Positions 54,960 to 64,000 of a stretch of 64,000 bases of DNA are shown in pieces (positions within the stretch are counted from its first letter, which is position 1; each line of letters begins with the position of its first letter). A program made the translations under genes and the position numbers. The notes under the pieces were generated by a model. It was not told the origin of the DNA and did not search any database. It saw only the letters and a program-made list of their open reading frames with translations. Origin of the DNA: Melieria omissa (lineage: Eukaryota > Arthropoda > Insecta > Diptera > Ulidiidae); contig OZ020269.1 in assembly GCA_963971225.1 (NCBI GenBank), forward strand, positions 84,296,450 to 84,360,449. The letters are read 5' to 3'.

Positions 54960-56266
54960 ATGCATCACTTCAACGTCGCACCGCGTCGCCGCATCAACCG
55001 CTTCATTGGCAGCATTAGCTTCTACTTTGCAATGCTGCTGGGCGCCACCAGCATACAAATAGAATTCAGCCGGCGGAAAGTACACACCACGCTGCACTAC
55101 AAGTTGTACGCTGTTTGCGCGAATGTCGCCTTCGTGGCCAGCATGCCCTGGTGCAATCGCGCCGTCCTTCGCCACCTGCCCAAGTTTCCGCCGAATGACG
55201 CGTTGCTGCCCATCAACCGTCTGGGAGGTTGGTTGAACAGAACGGTATTGCTGTGGCTGCTGGTGTCGCGTTGGTGGCGCGATCGTCGGTTGCGAGCCAT
55301 CGCTCTCGACTTTGTTGCATTCGACAAGCGCTACAACGATCGACCACGAACTCAGCACGCCGCCATCGAGCAGCATTTCGACGCCATCTTCTATGCGAAG
55401 GCGTTCACTGTCGGCGTTGTGTCACTGTCAGTGTTTCACACCACCTACAAGGTGACGGGCGGATTTTCCTTGGACTACATTTTGCTGTCACTATTCTTCT
55501 ACTGCTTATATCATATTTTGCACTTCGTGCAGCTGCAGTACTTCCATCTGCTGTGGTACGCATGCAAACAGTTCTATCTGCTAAATGCGCATCTGCGGGA
55601 GACTCTGCAGCAGTCGCGTCTGTCTGCAACAGCTGTTCAGCTGGCGGCGGCACGTGCGGACTTGCGCGAGCTGAAATTGTTGCACTCGCGTCTGGTGCGG
55701 CTACTGCAACATCTCAACGACGACAACCAATATCACATGTTCCCGCTGCTGCTGTGGAATCTGACGCACAACGTGCTTTTCGGTTTCAACTCGGTGCGCT
55801 TCAGCAGATTATTCGACGACGCCCCAGGCACCGCTCTAAATACGTGGCTTGGTTTGTTCAATGTCGCGGTGCTCCTTGTGGACCAAAATCTGTACTTATG
55901 GCTTTGCGACGACACAGTGTGCATCCAGAAGGAAACGGCACAAATACTCAAGGAATTCAATGCGCCGCCGTTGACCGATGACGATTTGAAGCGGCAGGTA
56001 AGCGAGTTGGGATTCACTTCCTCTAATTGCTGTTTAGTCCCCCCCTATCCTCTAAGATGGACAACGTTGCATTAACTACAAATAAATCTTCCCCTAAACA
56101 GTGTGAACTCTTCGCCCTGCAACTCAAGTTACGTCAGCCACAAATCAACATTAGCGGCATGATCAATCTGAACAAGCAGAGTGCACTGGTCATGTGGGCC
56201 TTCATCCTCCAGCACATCCTAATCCTGTTACAATTTAGTTATAAGGCGCATTTGAGACATGAATAA
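54960..56266 (+). CDS. Gustatory receptor (Gr6), two exons
   Basis: Copy C of the triplicated receptor. The ATG at 54960 opens MHHFNVAPRRRINRF. Exon 1 is 54960-55997, the intron 55998-56101 (gtaagc...aaacag, phase 0, containing a stop) and exon 2 56102-56266, giving about 400 residues. The first helix region ISFYFAMLLGATSIQIEF, lost in Gr5, is present. Other landmarks match Gr4: RRKVHTTLHYKLYAV, WWRDRRLRAIALDFVAFD, YHILHFVQLQYFHLLW, LLLWNLTHNVLFGF, LWLCDDTVC, and a last helix ending ILILLQFSY. The C-terminal exon has several substitutions relative to Gr4. Expected to be a taste-neuron membrane channel subunit; ligand unknown. No disabling change seen. The LINE inserted about 150 bp after its stop codon. 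Confidence 0.88.
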
Positions 56267-56528
56267 AGCAACAGCAAAGAATGAATTTGCATTTGTTAGA
56301 ATCTCGCGTTTAGCCGATTTCAGAGTTCGAACCAGCATCAGACTTAGATTATATATTAACGGCTGATTTGAGAGGAGATGAAAGGATCGCATCCTTATCG
56401 ACATCCTAACAGATGAATCGAGTCGCCGTGACGTACAGACGTGTTTTTATCGCTCTCTATCTGGTTCATCTTAAGCATTATTCTAAGTGCGTATATTTCG
56501 TACGGCTTGTAACGCTAGCAACCAAGTG

Positions 56529-57128
56529 ATGCGTTGCGTCAAGTGCAATGCCCAATGTGTGGCAGAGGACCATGTAACTTGTGGTATATGTGGCAATAAG
56601 TTGCATAATAGTTGTGCTAAAATCAACGCCACTAGTTCAAGTTTTCTTAAGAGCAATCATAATGTGGTTTTTAAATGTGACAATTGCTTAAAACTTGCAT
56701 CGCCGTTTTCATTGGGTGTAATCAATGACGCTCTTAACATTTTGGAAAAGTTGACTAATCTTCTAAATACTGTGGCAAGTGTATATGCAAGTTCTTCTTG
56801 CGACTCTAATAATCCAATAGTTTCTAACATTGCAACTGATTCTACCTACAAAATTCTAACGCGCTCCAAGACTAAGGTCAATGACCTTAGCCGTTTGAAC
56901 ACTCATCCGATTACAACTCGCAAAAGCTCATTCTCAAACGCGACGGCATCTTCATATATTGCGGGCAAAAACAATAACGCAATTAGCCCATACCGCGCTC
57001 AATTGCCTAACAGTGCAACAAAAACGTCTTCGTCAAAATCTCAGTCGTCCTCAGCTCAATATGCTAGTAATCACTCATGCTCATCGAACTCCTCGGTCGT
57101 ATCAACTATTATCGACATAGTACAGTAA
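56529..57128 (+). pseudogene. LINE ORF1, N-terminal part
   Basis: The ATG at 56529 is followed at once by a PHD-like cross-brace finger (MRCVKCNAQC, VTCGICGNKLHNSC, FKCDNCLKL), as seen in ORF1 of CR1-group elements, then a Ser/Asn-rich linker. The reading ends at a stop created by the first bases of the inserted MITE (cagtaa at 57123-57128), so this is the truncated front half of ORF1. Confidence 0.75.
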
Positions 57129-57842
57129 ATAGAGACAAATAAATCACATTTACTAAAAAAAAATACTTAATGGCTGAAATTTTGAGGGTGTGTTCGGGGG
57201 CATGTCCTGAGTCTAAAACTGAGTTTTCGTATTCGAGGGGGTGGGGGAAGATACTACCCCCTGCTTATTTAGGGGTGAGCTCGTTTTAATTCCTTATCTC
57301 CGGTGCTATTGCTCGTACCGACAAGTCCGAGGGATCAAATTTGTGGGGAATAAAATTATCTATCTAATGATAATAAAATCGAGGTCATAGGTCGATAAGG
57401 TGAATCACAATGGCCGGTCAAAGGTCAAAAGTGAGGGAAGTTTTTCGTTTTTCGTGAATATCGTGAAACCGAGAGTTTTTTCGCATACTGAAGCAGTACG
57501 CACGGCGCGAGAAGTACTCATTGCGCATACATTGCACTCTCTACGTGCTCGCACGTACAGCGCGCGCGGTCAACATCGGCGCGCGCGGTCAACTTGGTCG
57601 TTGGATTGACGGCAAACTATTTATAGTAGATGAGTGTTCGAGCACTCATTTTGTAGGTAATTTCAAGTACTTTAAAATGGTATCGAAGCAGTATGCGAAA
57701 AAACTAAATAAGCAGGGGGTAGTATCTTCCCCCACCCCCTCGAATACGAAAACTCAGTTTTAGACTCAGGACATGCCCCCGAACACACCCTCAAAATTTC
57801 GCCCTTAAGTATTTTTTTTTAGTAAAATATACCAATTTACTG
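57123..57842. mobile_element. 720-bp MITE with ~115-bp inverted ends
   Basis: TA is present on both sides and the element reads cagtaaat...atttactg. After a diverged stretch the arms become nearly perfect inverted repeats (tttactaaaaaaaaatactt, gaaattttgagggtgtgttc, cgagggggtgggggaagata). TA duplication suggests the Tc1/mariner group. No coding frame. It inserted into LINE ORF1. Confidence 0.8.
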
Positions 57843-57846
57843 TACT

Positions 57847-58407
57847 AACAAGAACAATGCCGAAGTTGCCGAACTCGCCGCCCGCTCATATGCTGATGCT
57901 GTCGCCACTGCTGTCGCTCACACTGATGATGCGCCGGCAAATGCTGCGTCGGTTGTTGTTGCTGCTGCAGAGATCACGGATGCTTCGTCAACTCCGCGCT
58001 TTGGAAATAATGGCACTCAAAGTACTCATCATACTAACAATGCAGTCAGTGAGAAGAAGCAAGGCAAAAAGCATACCGTCGTCGTTGGAAGCAACTTGAC
58101 TGTGGAATTAGATGTAGCAATTCGACTCAAATGGTTACATCTGTCATCGTTTAAGCCCTCTGTTACGGCAGAGAATATCGTTGATTACGTAGCAAAGCAC
58201 GCATCAATTGAGCCTTCAGCTATCTCTTGCTACAAGCTAATCAAGAGAGATACGCCTACGGACTCTTTAAAAAGAGTGAACTTCAAACTGGGAGTCTCAT
58301 CTTTACATCTTGAGAAGCTGTTGAATGCTGCGATCTGGCCTACTGATGTCAAAGTGCGCCCGTTCAAGTTTTTTCAGAAAGCAGACGACATAACAAAATT
58401 AACTTAA
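57847..58407 (+). pseudogene. LINE ORF1, C-terminal part
   Basis: After the MITE an open frame reads NKNNAEVAELAARSYADAV, an Ala/Val-rich stretch, then a folded-looking region (KHTVVVGSNLTVELDVAIRL, KWLHLSSFKPSVTAENIV, RVNFKLGVSSLHLEKLLN). This resembles the C-terminal nucleic-acid-binding part of such ORF1 proteins. It is out of frame with the front half even when the MITE is ignored. Confidence 0.65.
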
Positions 58408-58490
58408 CATCTAATACACAATCTCAATGTTCCCTCCATACGAGCGGCTTAGATTCAAATTTGTCATTATATTATCATAATGTTAGTGGT

Positions 58491-61298
58491 ATGCGCACTA
58501 AATCGTCTCAGTTCCGCCAGGCCATTGCGTTACATGAGTACGACATTTTAGCGATAACCGAGACGTGGCTTAACGATAATGTTGCCACAGCTGAATATTT
58601 CGATGAATTCTATCATGTATATCGTAAGGATCGCTGTTCGAGTGCCACAGGCCTCGAGAGAGGTGGCGGTGTTCTGCTCGCTATTAGGGCAAATTTGTGC
58701 AGCAAACTTATTTCTTTAGATCATGCTGATGGAGCTGTTAGAGCAAATTTGCGTTAAAGTAAAATTAGTAACAATAGGTCAATTTACTTTATTTTATCTT
58801 ATATTCCCCCTTGTAGTGACTTTGCATGTTATCAAAAGCACAAAGATAATATATCCAGCTTAATAAACAATGCCAAGCAGTTTGATGAATTTATTTGCTT
58901 AGGTGATTTTAATTTAGCCAACATTTCTTGGTTACACCATAACAATAATTTATTACCATCTAATCTTAAATCAGATATCGATGTACTAGTTGTAAGTACT
59001 TTACTTTCGCTTGATCTCAAACAATGCAACTGTATTTTAAACGATTATGGCAGAATACTTGATCTCATTTTTGTTTCGAACGAGTTTAAAGTATCTTGTG
59101 AAGAATGCCTATCTCCTATTTTGAGTAACTGTCTCCATCATAAAGCTGTTATTCTTAGTTTTAAATTTTATGATTTTGATAGTAACACAGGTGAGCCGAT
59201 GCAGGTGCTTGATTACGCTAAGGCAGACTGCGCAGCGATTAACGAATTTTTGATTACCACTGACTGGTCGTTCCTGAGTTCCCCAAATGGAACGGCGGCC
59301 TCCTACAGGGTTATGTGTGAGCGTTTTCGATTTGCTATTTCGAGTTTTATTCCTTTGAAGCGCTCAGTGACTCGAAACAAACCACCCTGGTTCAACTCGA
59401 ACCTTTGTAATCTGAAAAATATAAAAACAAAGGCCTTCAAAAAGTTTAAGAAAAGCAATTCTGACGCTGATCGTCTTAATTTTCTTTCTCTGAGGAATAA
59501 ATTCGATTGCCTCCATAACTTTTTATTCAATCAATATATGCTTAATATTGAATCGAAATTGAGATCTAACCCTTCAAGTTTTTGGCACTTTATCAATACA
59601 AAAAGGCAAACTAATGGCTTCCCAACAAGTCTGGAGTATGATGGTGAAGTATCTGATAACACTTTAGACTCTTGCAACTTGTTTGCACAATTTTTCCAGA
59701 AGGTTTACGTGATGCATGATTCTACCATCATTCCTAAATTTCAAACTGCACCTTTGCAACCAATTTCTTCATTTCAAATTTCGGAGGATGACGTCCTCTC
59801 TGCCATTTCAAAATTGAAACCCAACTCGAAATTTGACATCAAGGGGTTTTCGCCTTTGTTTTTCAAACTCTGCGCTGCAGCTGCAGCTGGACCAATTGCA
59901 CTACTCTTCCAAGAGTGCATAAATACAGGAACTTTCTTGGAGCCATGGAAGTTGTGTTCAATCGTCCCGATATTCAAGGCTGGTGACCGTAACGACGTCT
60001 GCAACTACAGGCCCATCGTCAAGCAAAGTACACTGGCCAAGCTGTTCGATCAAATTATACAGATCAAACTATTCGACCACTTGAAGTTGGCCTTGTGTGA
60101 TTGTCAGCATGGTTTTTTCCCTGGCAGATCGACTTGCACCAATCTAGCTCTAATCACCAATCAAATGATAAACGCCTTCGAGAATCAAGCTCAGCTTGAC
60201 GTCATCTACACGGACTTTTCCAAGGCTTTTGATAAAGTCGACCATTCAATCCTCCTCCAAAAACTACAATTTTATGGGGTTGGTGGCAAACTGCTAAAAT
60301 TTTTCTCGAGCTTCTTATATGGCAGAAAGCTATTCGTTAGTATTGGTCTCACCAAATCGAATACCCTGGTCAATGCATGGTCTGGCATACCACAAGGGAC
60401 GCACTGTGGGCCTCTGTTATTTCTGATCTTCATCAATGACCTACCTAGCAACTTTAAATTTGCTAATTGCCTAATGTTTGCGGAAGACGTTAAACTTTTT
60501 CTAAGTGTCCGAGACTTACCTGACTGTAATAAATTACAGTCAGATATAAATGTTTTTGCCCAATGGTGCATAACTAACCACTTATATTTAAACACGAAAA
60601 AGTGTTGTGTGGTCACATATTCGAAAAAGTCTTTAAATGTCGAGTGTAGTTACAGGCTAATCGATTGTACTTTGGTTCGCTGCTGTGAGATTAAGGACTT
60701 GGGTGTTATCTTTGACTCAAAACTTTCTTTTTCAAAACATGTCGACTATATTGTCACAAAATCTTTTGCAATGATTGGCTTTATCAGAAGAAATACAGCG
60801 GAATTCAAAGATCCGCAGACTTTAAAGTCACTTTACAACGCTCTGGTAAGAAGTCGCCTGGAGTACTGCTCATTAATTTGGAACCCTTATTATGACGTCC
60901 ACTCAAATAAAATCGAAAGAGTTCAAAAAATATTCACAAGAATCGCTTTGCGCAAGCTGCATTGGCCTGATGGTCTTCCATCCTACATCGGCAGACGCAA
61001 ATTGCTTGGGTTGCAGTCGTTGTGCGATAGAAGAGTATTATACTCATTAGTCTTTGCATACAATGTCACTAATGGCAAAATAAATGGTGTAGTTTTGTCG
61101 AATCTTTTTGATCGTTTTATTCCACAACGTAACTTGAGGAATAACCGTCTTTTCATTGGCGCTACTCACAAAACTAATTATGCCTATAATGAGCCAATTA
61201 ATAGATGCGTACGCCTGTGCAACAAGTTTAGTAATATCATTGATTTTAATTCATCTCTCGCTAGATTTAAGCTCAACTTGTTCACTATTTTTAATTAG
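58491..61298 (+). pseudogene. LINE ORF2: endonuclease and reverse transcriptase
   Basis: One frame runs the whole length with a single TAA at 58755-58757. The first in-frame ATG is 58491; the frame is open slightly upstream. The endonuclease has DILAITETWLND, RGGGVLLAI, the SYIPPCSDF strand and ICLGDFNLANISW. Reverse transcriptase follows with VPIFKAGDRNDVCNYRPIV, FFPGRSTCTNLAL, YTDFSKAFDKVDHSILL, GIPQGTHCGPLLFLIFINDL, and the catalytic site read as FAED where FADD is expected. The C-terminal region has RSRLEYCSLIWNPYY and ends FKLNLFTIFN. There is no RNase H domain, as usual for this group. The stop and the D-to-E change suggest a recently disabled copy. Confidence 0.9.
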
Positions 61299-61327
61299 TC
61301 TGTAAGAATTTGTTCTGTAGACCGAAA

Positions 61328-61362
<35 letters not shown>

Positions 61363-61606
61363 ATAGATGAATGCCGAAGGCTTCACAGCAACAAAGAAAC
61401 ATGTGGAAAGAGCGGCGTCACTACACAGCTGGCAGAAAACGATAGGATAACTCATCAAAGGATAACTCATCACACACAGAACCCCAAAATTGAGATATGG
61501 GGCGAATTTAACTTTCACCTCAACTGCTCACTGGTTTGGGTTTGCCCGGACTGTCACCAACTATGCCCGGACTGTCAAATCAATGAAGACACAAGTCACG
61601 TGCTAT

Positions 61607-62433
61607 CAGTGATGGTAACTGTAAGGAAAATTCCCTACATGTACACGGTTTCACACGATTCCTGGTTATGGAAAATTTTGGAGTCAAACTAAAAGTAAAG
61701 TTAAGTCAAACTAAAAATTTTAACGATCAAATATTGTTTCCCAATTTGTCAAAGTTGGCAAATATGTTTTGGCACTACCACATTCTAATGCAGACTCTGA
61801 AAGAATATTTTCAATAGTGACAGACGTTCGAACAGAAAAACGAACAAAATAAGCCATGAAAATTGGACTTCAATCTGTATGAGACGAAGATATCACCTGT
61901 GTACATTTTCAATGTAAAAAACAACATTTAAGAAAATTGCGTATCGACACGAAAAATGCACCTAAAAACAAAAGTATTTTCTAAACTAATTTCGGGCCGC
62001 TGAAGACGAAAGTGAATATCCAAAAATTTTGCAAAGATCTTCGCAAAACCAGATGTGTGCTGATAACTAAAATTACAGTAAAATACTGGGTTTGCGAAGA
62101 TTTTTGAAAAACCCTTCTTTGAAAAATTTTTGGATATTGACTTTCGGCTTCAGCGGCCCAAAATTAGTTTAGAAAATACTTTTGCTTTTAGGTGAACGTA
62201 TTTAACCCATTTTTGCAATTAAAGCATTTAAACAGTATTCCATTATTAGTCTTAGTGTAATTTTTGTACTGTAATTTTTCACAAACAATTAAAAAAAATA
62301 CTTAAGTATTACAAAATACTTGAAAAATAAAATAAGAGAATTTCGTAGGGAAAATTGCTGGACAGCGTAGGAAAAAGTAGGGACTTTTTTCAAGTCGCGT
62401 AGGGATTTTTCCAAAAAAAAGTTACAATTACTG
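61607..62433. mobile_element. hAT-type derivative, 827 bp
   Basis: An 8-bp duplication cgtgctat (61599-61606 and 62434-62441) flanks ends starting cagtgatggtaact and, inverted, cagtaattgtaact, as expected for hAT elements. Inside, about 61730-61860 reads LPHSNADSERIFSIVTDV, the start of the hAT C-terminal dimerisation domain, but nothing else of the transposase remains. A palindrome at 61959-62195 is nested in it. Confidence 0.85.
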
Positions 62434-63250
62434 CGTGCTATTCCACTCCTCTCGGCTTACAGCAGTTTGAGATCGCATCAATTCGGTGACGGAAGAACAA
62501 GTCTTACAGACATGATGATCTCAAGATCTCAAACTGTATGGAATGCGGTGAGAGATGAAGCGGTAGTCTTACACCAGAAGCTGAGGAAGAGGCGTTGCGC
62601 TTCCGGCAATATCAGCCGAGGACCAGCAAACGACACGTAGTCGAATGATTACAGTATGGCGACAAACAAACGGGACGACGCGTCGGGTTGACGAGCGATC
62701 GGGGTGGGTTATTTAGCTGACAGGTAAGGAGGCCCAAGTAACTGCAGCTAGAAACTAACAGAGACGGGACAATCGACAAGCCTAGCGCTGAAGTCCGCTG
62801 TAATGAGTTCCGAGTCATTGAAAGGCTTCTGATTAGTTTTACAGTCGATGAGTGAATGCTCTTTTTATTTTAACAATATTGCCTACTCATCCCATATATT
62901 TGCATCTTGCTGTATAACAATATACTTTAATAGTGAGGTACGACACTTACAAGCTGTCTTCAGCGCTGTCAGCCTTATAATGTTCTTCCAAAAACAAACA
63001 CAAGCAACCAGGCTAATCAATCTTGATTGCTTTTGCTTCTCTTTGATAGAAGTGATGTGAATAATATAATTAAGTTTTGTGTTGGGTGATTATCCCTCCG
63101 CTTCTAAGAATTCGTTCATTCGGATCACTTTTTTTAATATATTGAATAAGTATAATTAAATGTAAAGGATGTAAATGTTTATACTATTTACATGAGTGTT
63201 GGTGATATTTATATATTTTTTATAACCTTAATCGTTAAGGATGATTTCCA

Positions 63251-64000
63251 TGTGGTAATTTTAAGGTAAGGGTTTACACTTTCGAAAAATCGAATTTTTT
63301 TCTTATCTTATTGTTTAACATTTCAGGAATATATTCTCAAAATTTTAAGTCGATCGGAGCAAAACTCTTGAAGTTATGGTCTATAGTTAGTCACCTGTCC
63401 TTTTGTGCAGGTATACAGCTTATTCTCTTCTGTTGTTCTGGTCTCAAAACTTCTTTTTCAAAGTCAGTGTTCACTGTCAATTAAAAACTACTAAACCGAT
63501 TCTTTGGTACAAATTTTCTACATATAAAATACCTCCCCCAACGTTTAGTAAACAATTTTTTTTTTACATTAAGGGGGTTTCCCACCCACAAAATGGCGGA
63601 ATTTTTCGTGAAAAATAGCAGTTTACAGTTTTTATATTTTTTTTATTTTGTATCCCCTTCAAAATTTTGAAGTCCTTTTTAAAGGACAAAGGATGTAGAA
63701 ATGAAAAACTGAGTACGTAGTACTACTATGTTTGGTCTCCAGTTTCACGCCCATATGGATTTTTTCCAGTGTGAAATGAATGAATGCTGTAGCACGGTGT
63801 AATACTTTGACTAAATTTTAATAGTTTTTGATTTCAGATAATTTCCGACCGAGATACAGTGAACACCGCAAATTGTATTTTTTTAAATACGTTGTGGGGC
63901 AAGCTCTGTCACCGGCTTGTTTTGTAATATTTCTGCATGAAAAAATTACAGAATATTGTTAAAAGTATGCTTAATAATGTACAAAAGGTTTAAATATATT
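63251..64000. other. Intergenic tail of the window
   Basis: AT-rich sequence beyond unit C. A short frame at 63403-63618 has no domain. Nothing else recognised. Confidence 0.5.

Larger units (their letters stand above)
56419..61364 (+). mobile_element. CR1-like non-LTR retrotransposon, almost complete
   Basis: Flanked by 8-bp direct repeats agatgaat (56411-56418 and 61365-61372) that rejoin the Gr unit C sequence exactly, so the limits are firm. It carries ORF1 with a Cys/His finger, ORF2 with an apurinic-type endonuclease and a reverse transcriptase, and an (AAAT)n tail at about 61325-61364. A 720-bp MITE interrupts ORF1. CR1/L2-group placement rests on the PHD-like finger in ORF1 and the short-repeat tail. 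It is probably inactive because of the MITE, one stop codon and a catalytic-site change. Confidence 0.9.
54605..63250 (+). repeat. Duplicated Gr unit, copy C (interrupted)
   Basis: Same unit as A and B: tRNA-like block at 54619, Gr6, then the conserved 3' noncoding sequence. It is broken by a LINE between 56418 and 61365 and by a hAT-type element at 61607-62433. It ends near aaccttaatcgttaaggatg, matching the end of copy A. Confidence 0.85.

Overview
The window looks like a piece of a higher-fly (Diptera, Brachycera) chromosome, most likely a tephritid fruit fly. The evidence is AT-rich intergenic DNA, short phase-0 introns, a cluster of insect gustatory receptor (Gr) genes, and a dense load of insect-type transposons (Ty3/gypsy, BEL/Pao, mariner, a P-like element, hAT, a Harbinger-like MITE, CR1-like and RTE-like LINEs). 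The tephritid assignment is inference; order and suborder are better supported. I see no tRNA or rRNA gene that I would call functional, and no CRISPR or operon structure.

Layout. 0-2 kb is a degenerate minisatellite; 2-7 kb is intergenic with a decayed mariner. 7.1-14 kb is a hexanucleotide AAAATT array split by a very young gypsy-type element (7738-13217) with 511-bp LTRs. 15.0-15.5 kb is a Harbinger-like MITE, and 15.5-16.7 kb is a 1.17-kb imperfect inverted repeat that would fold into a long hairpin. A degenerate repeat (16.8-17.6 kb) leads to Gr1 (17805-19054, +), which is convergent with its relative Gr2 (22722-21460, -). Gr3 (26251-27471, +) opens a second lineage. This lineage continues as three copies of a duplicated unit carrying Gr4 (29745-31011), Gr5 (a pseudogene, 34812-36020) and Gr6 (54960-56266).

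The three units were then invaded separately. Unit A received an 814-bp MITE. Unit B received a young BEL/Pao element (37131-43420). Just downstream lies a nested stack: a mariner split by a second BEL element, whose 5' LTR is split by a P-element-like transposon, which itself carries LINE debris. Unit C is split by an almost complete CR1-like LINE (56419-61364, itself split by a 720-bp MITE) and by an 827-bp hAT derivative.

Functionally, the host genes are all chemoreceptor candidates: seven-transmembrane gustatory receptors acting at the dendrite membrane of taste neurons. All keep a single intron before the last transmembrane segment, and five of six look intact. Everything else recognisable is mobile or repetitive. 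The most notable structures are the nested insertion with exact target-site duplications at most levels, the P-like element, the long hairpin locus, and the triplicated Gr unit with one copy lost through two small deletions.
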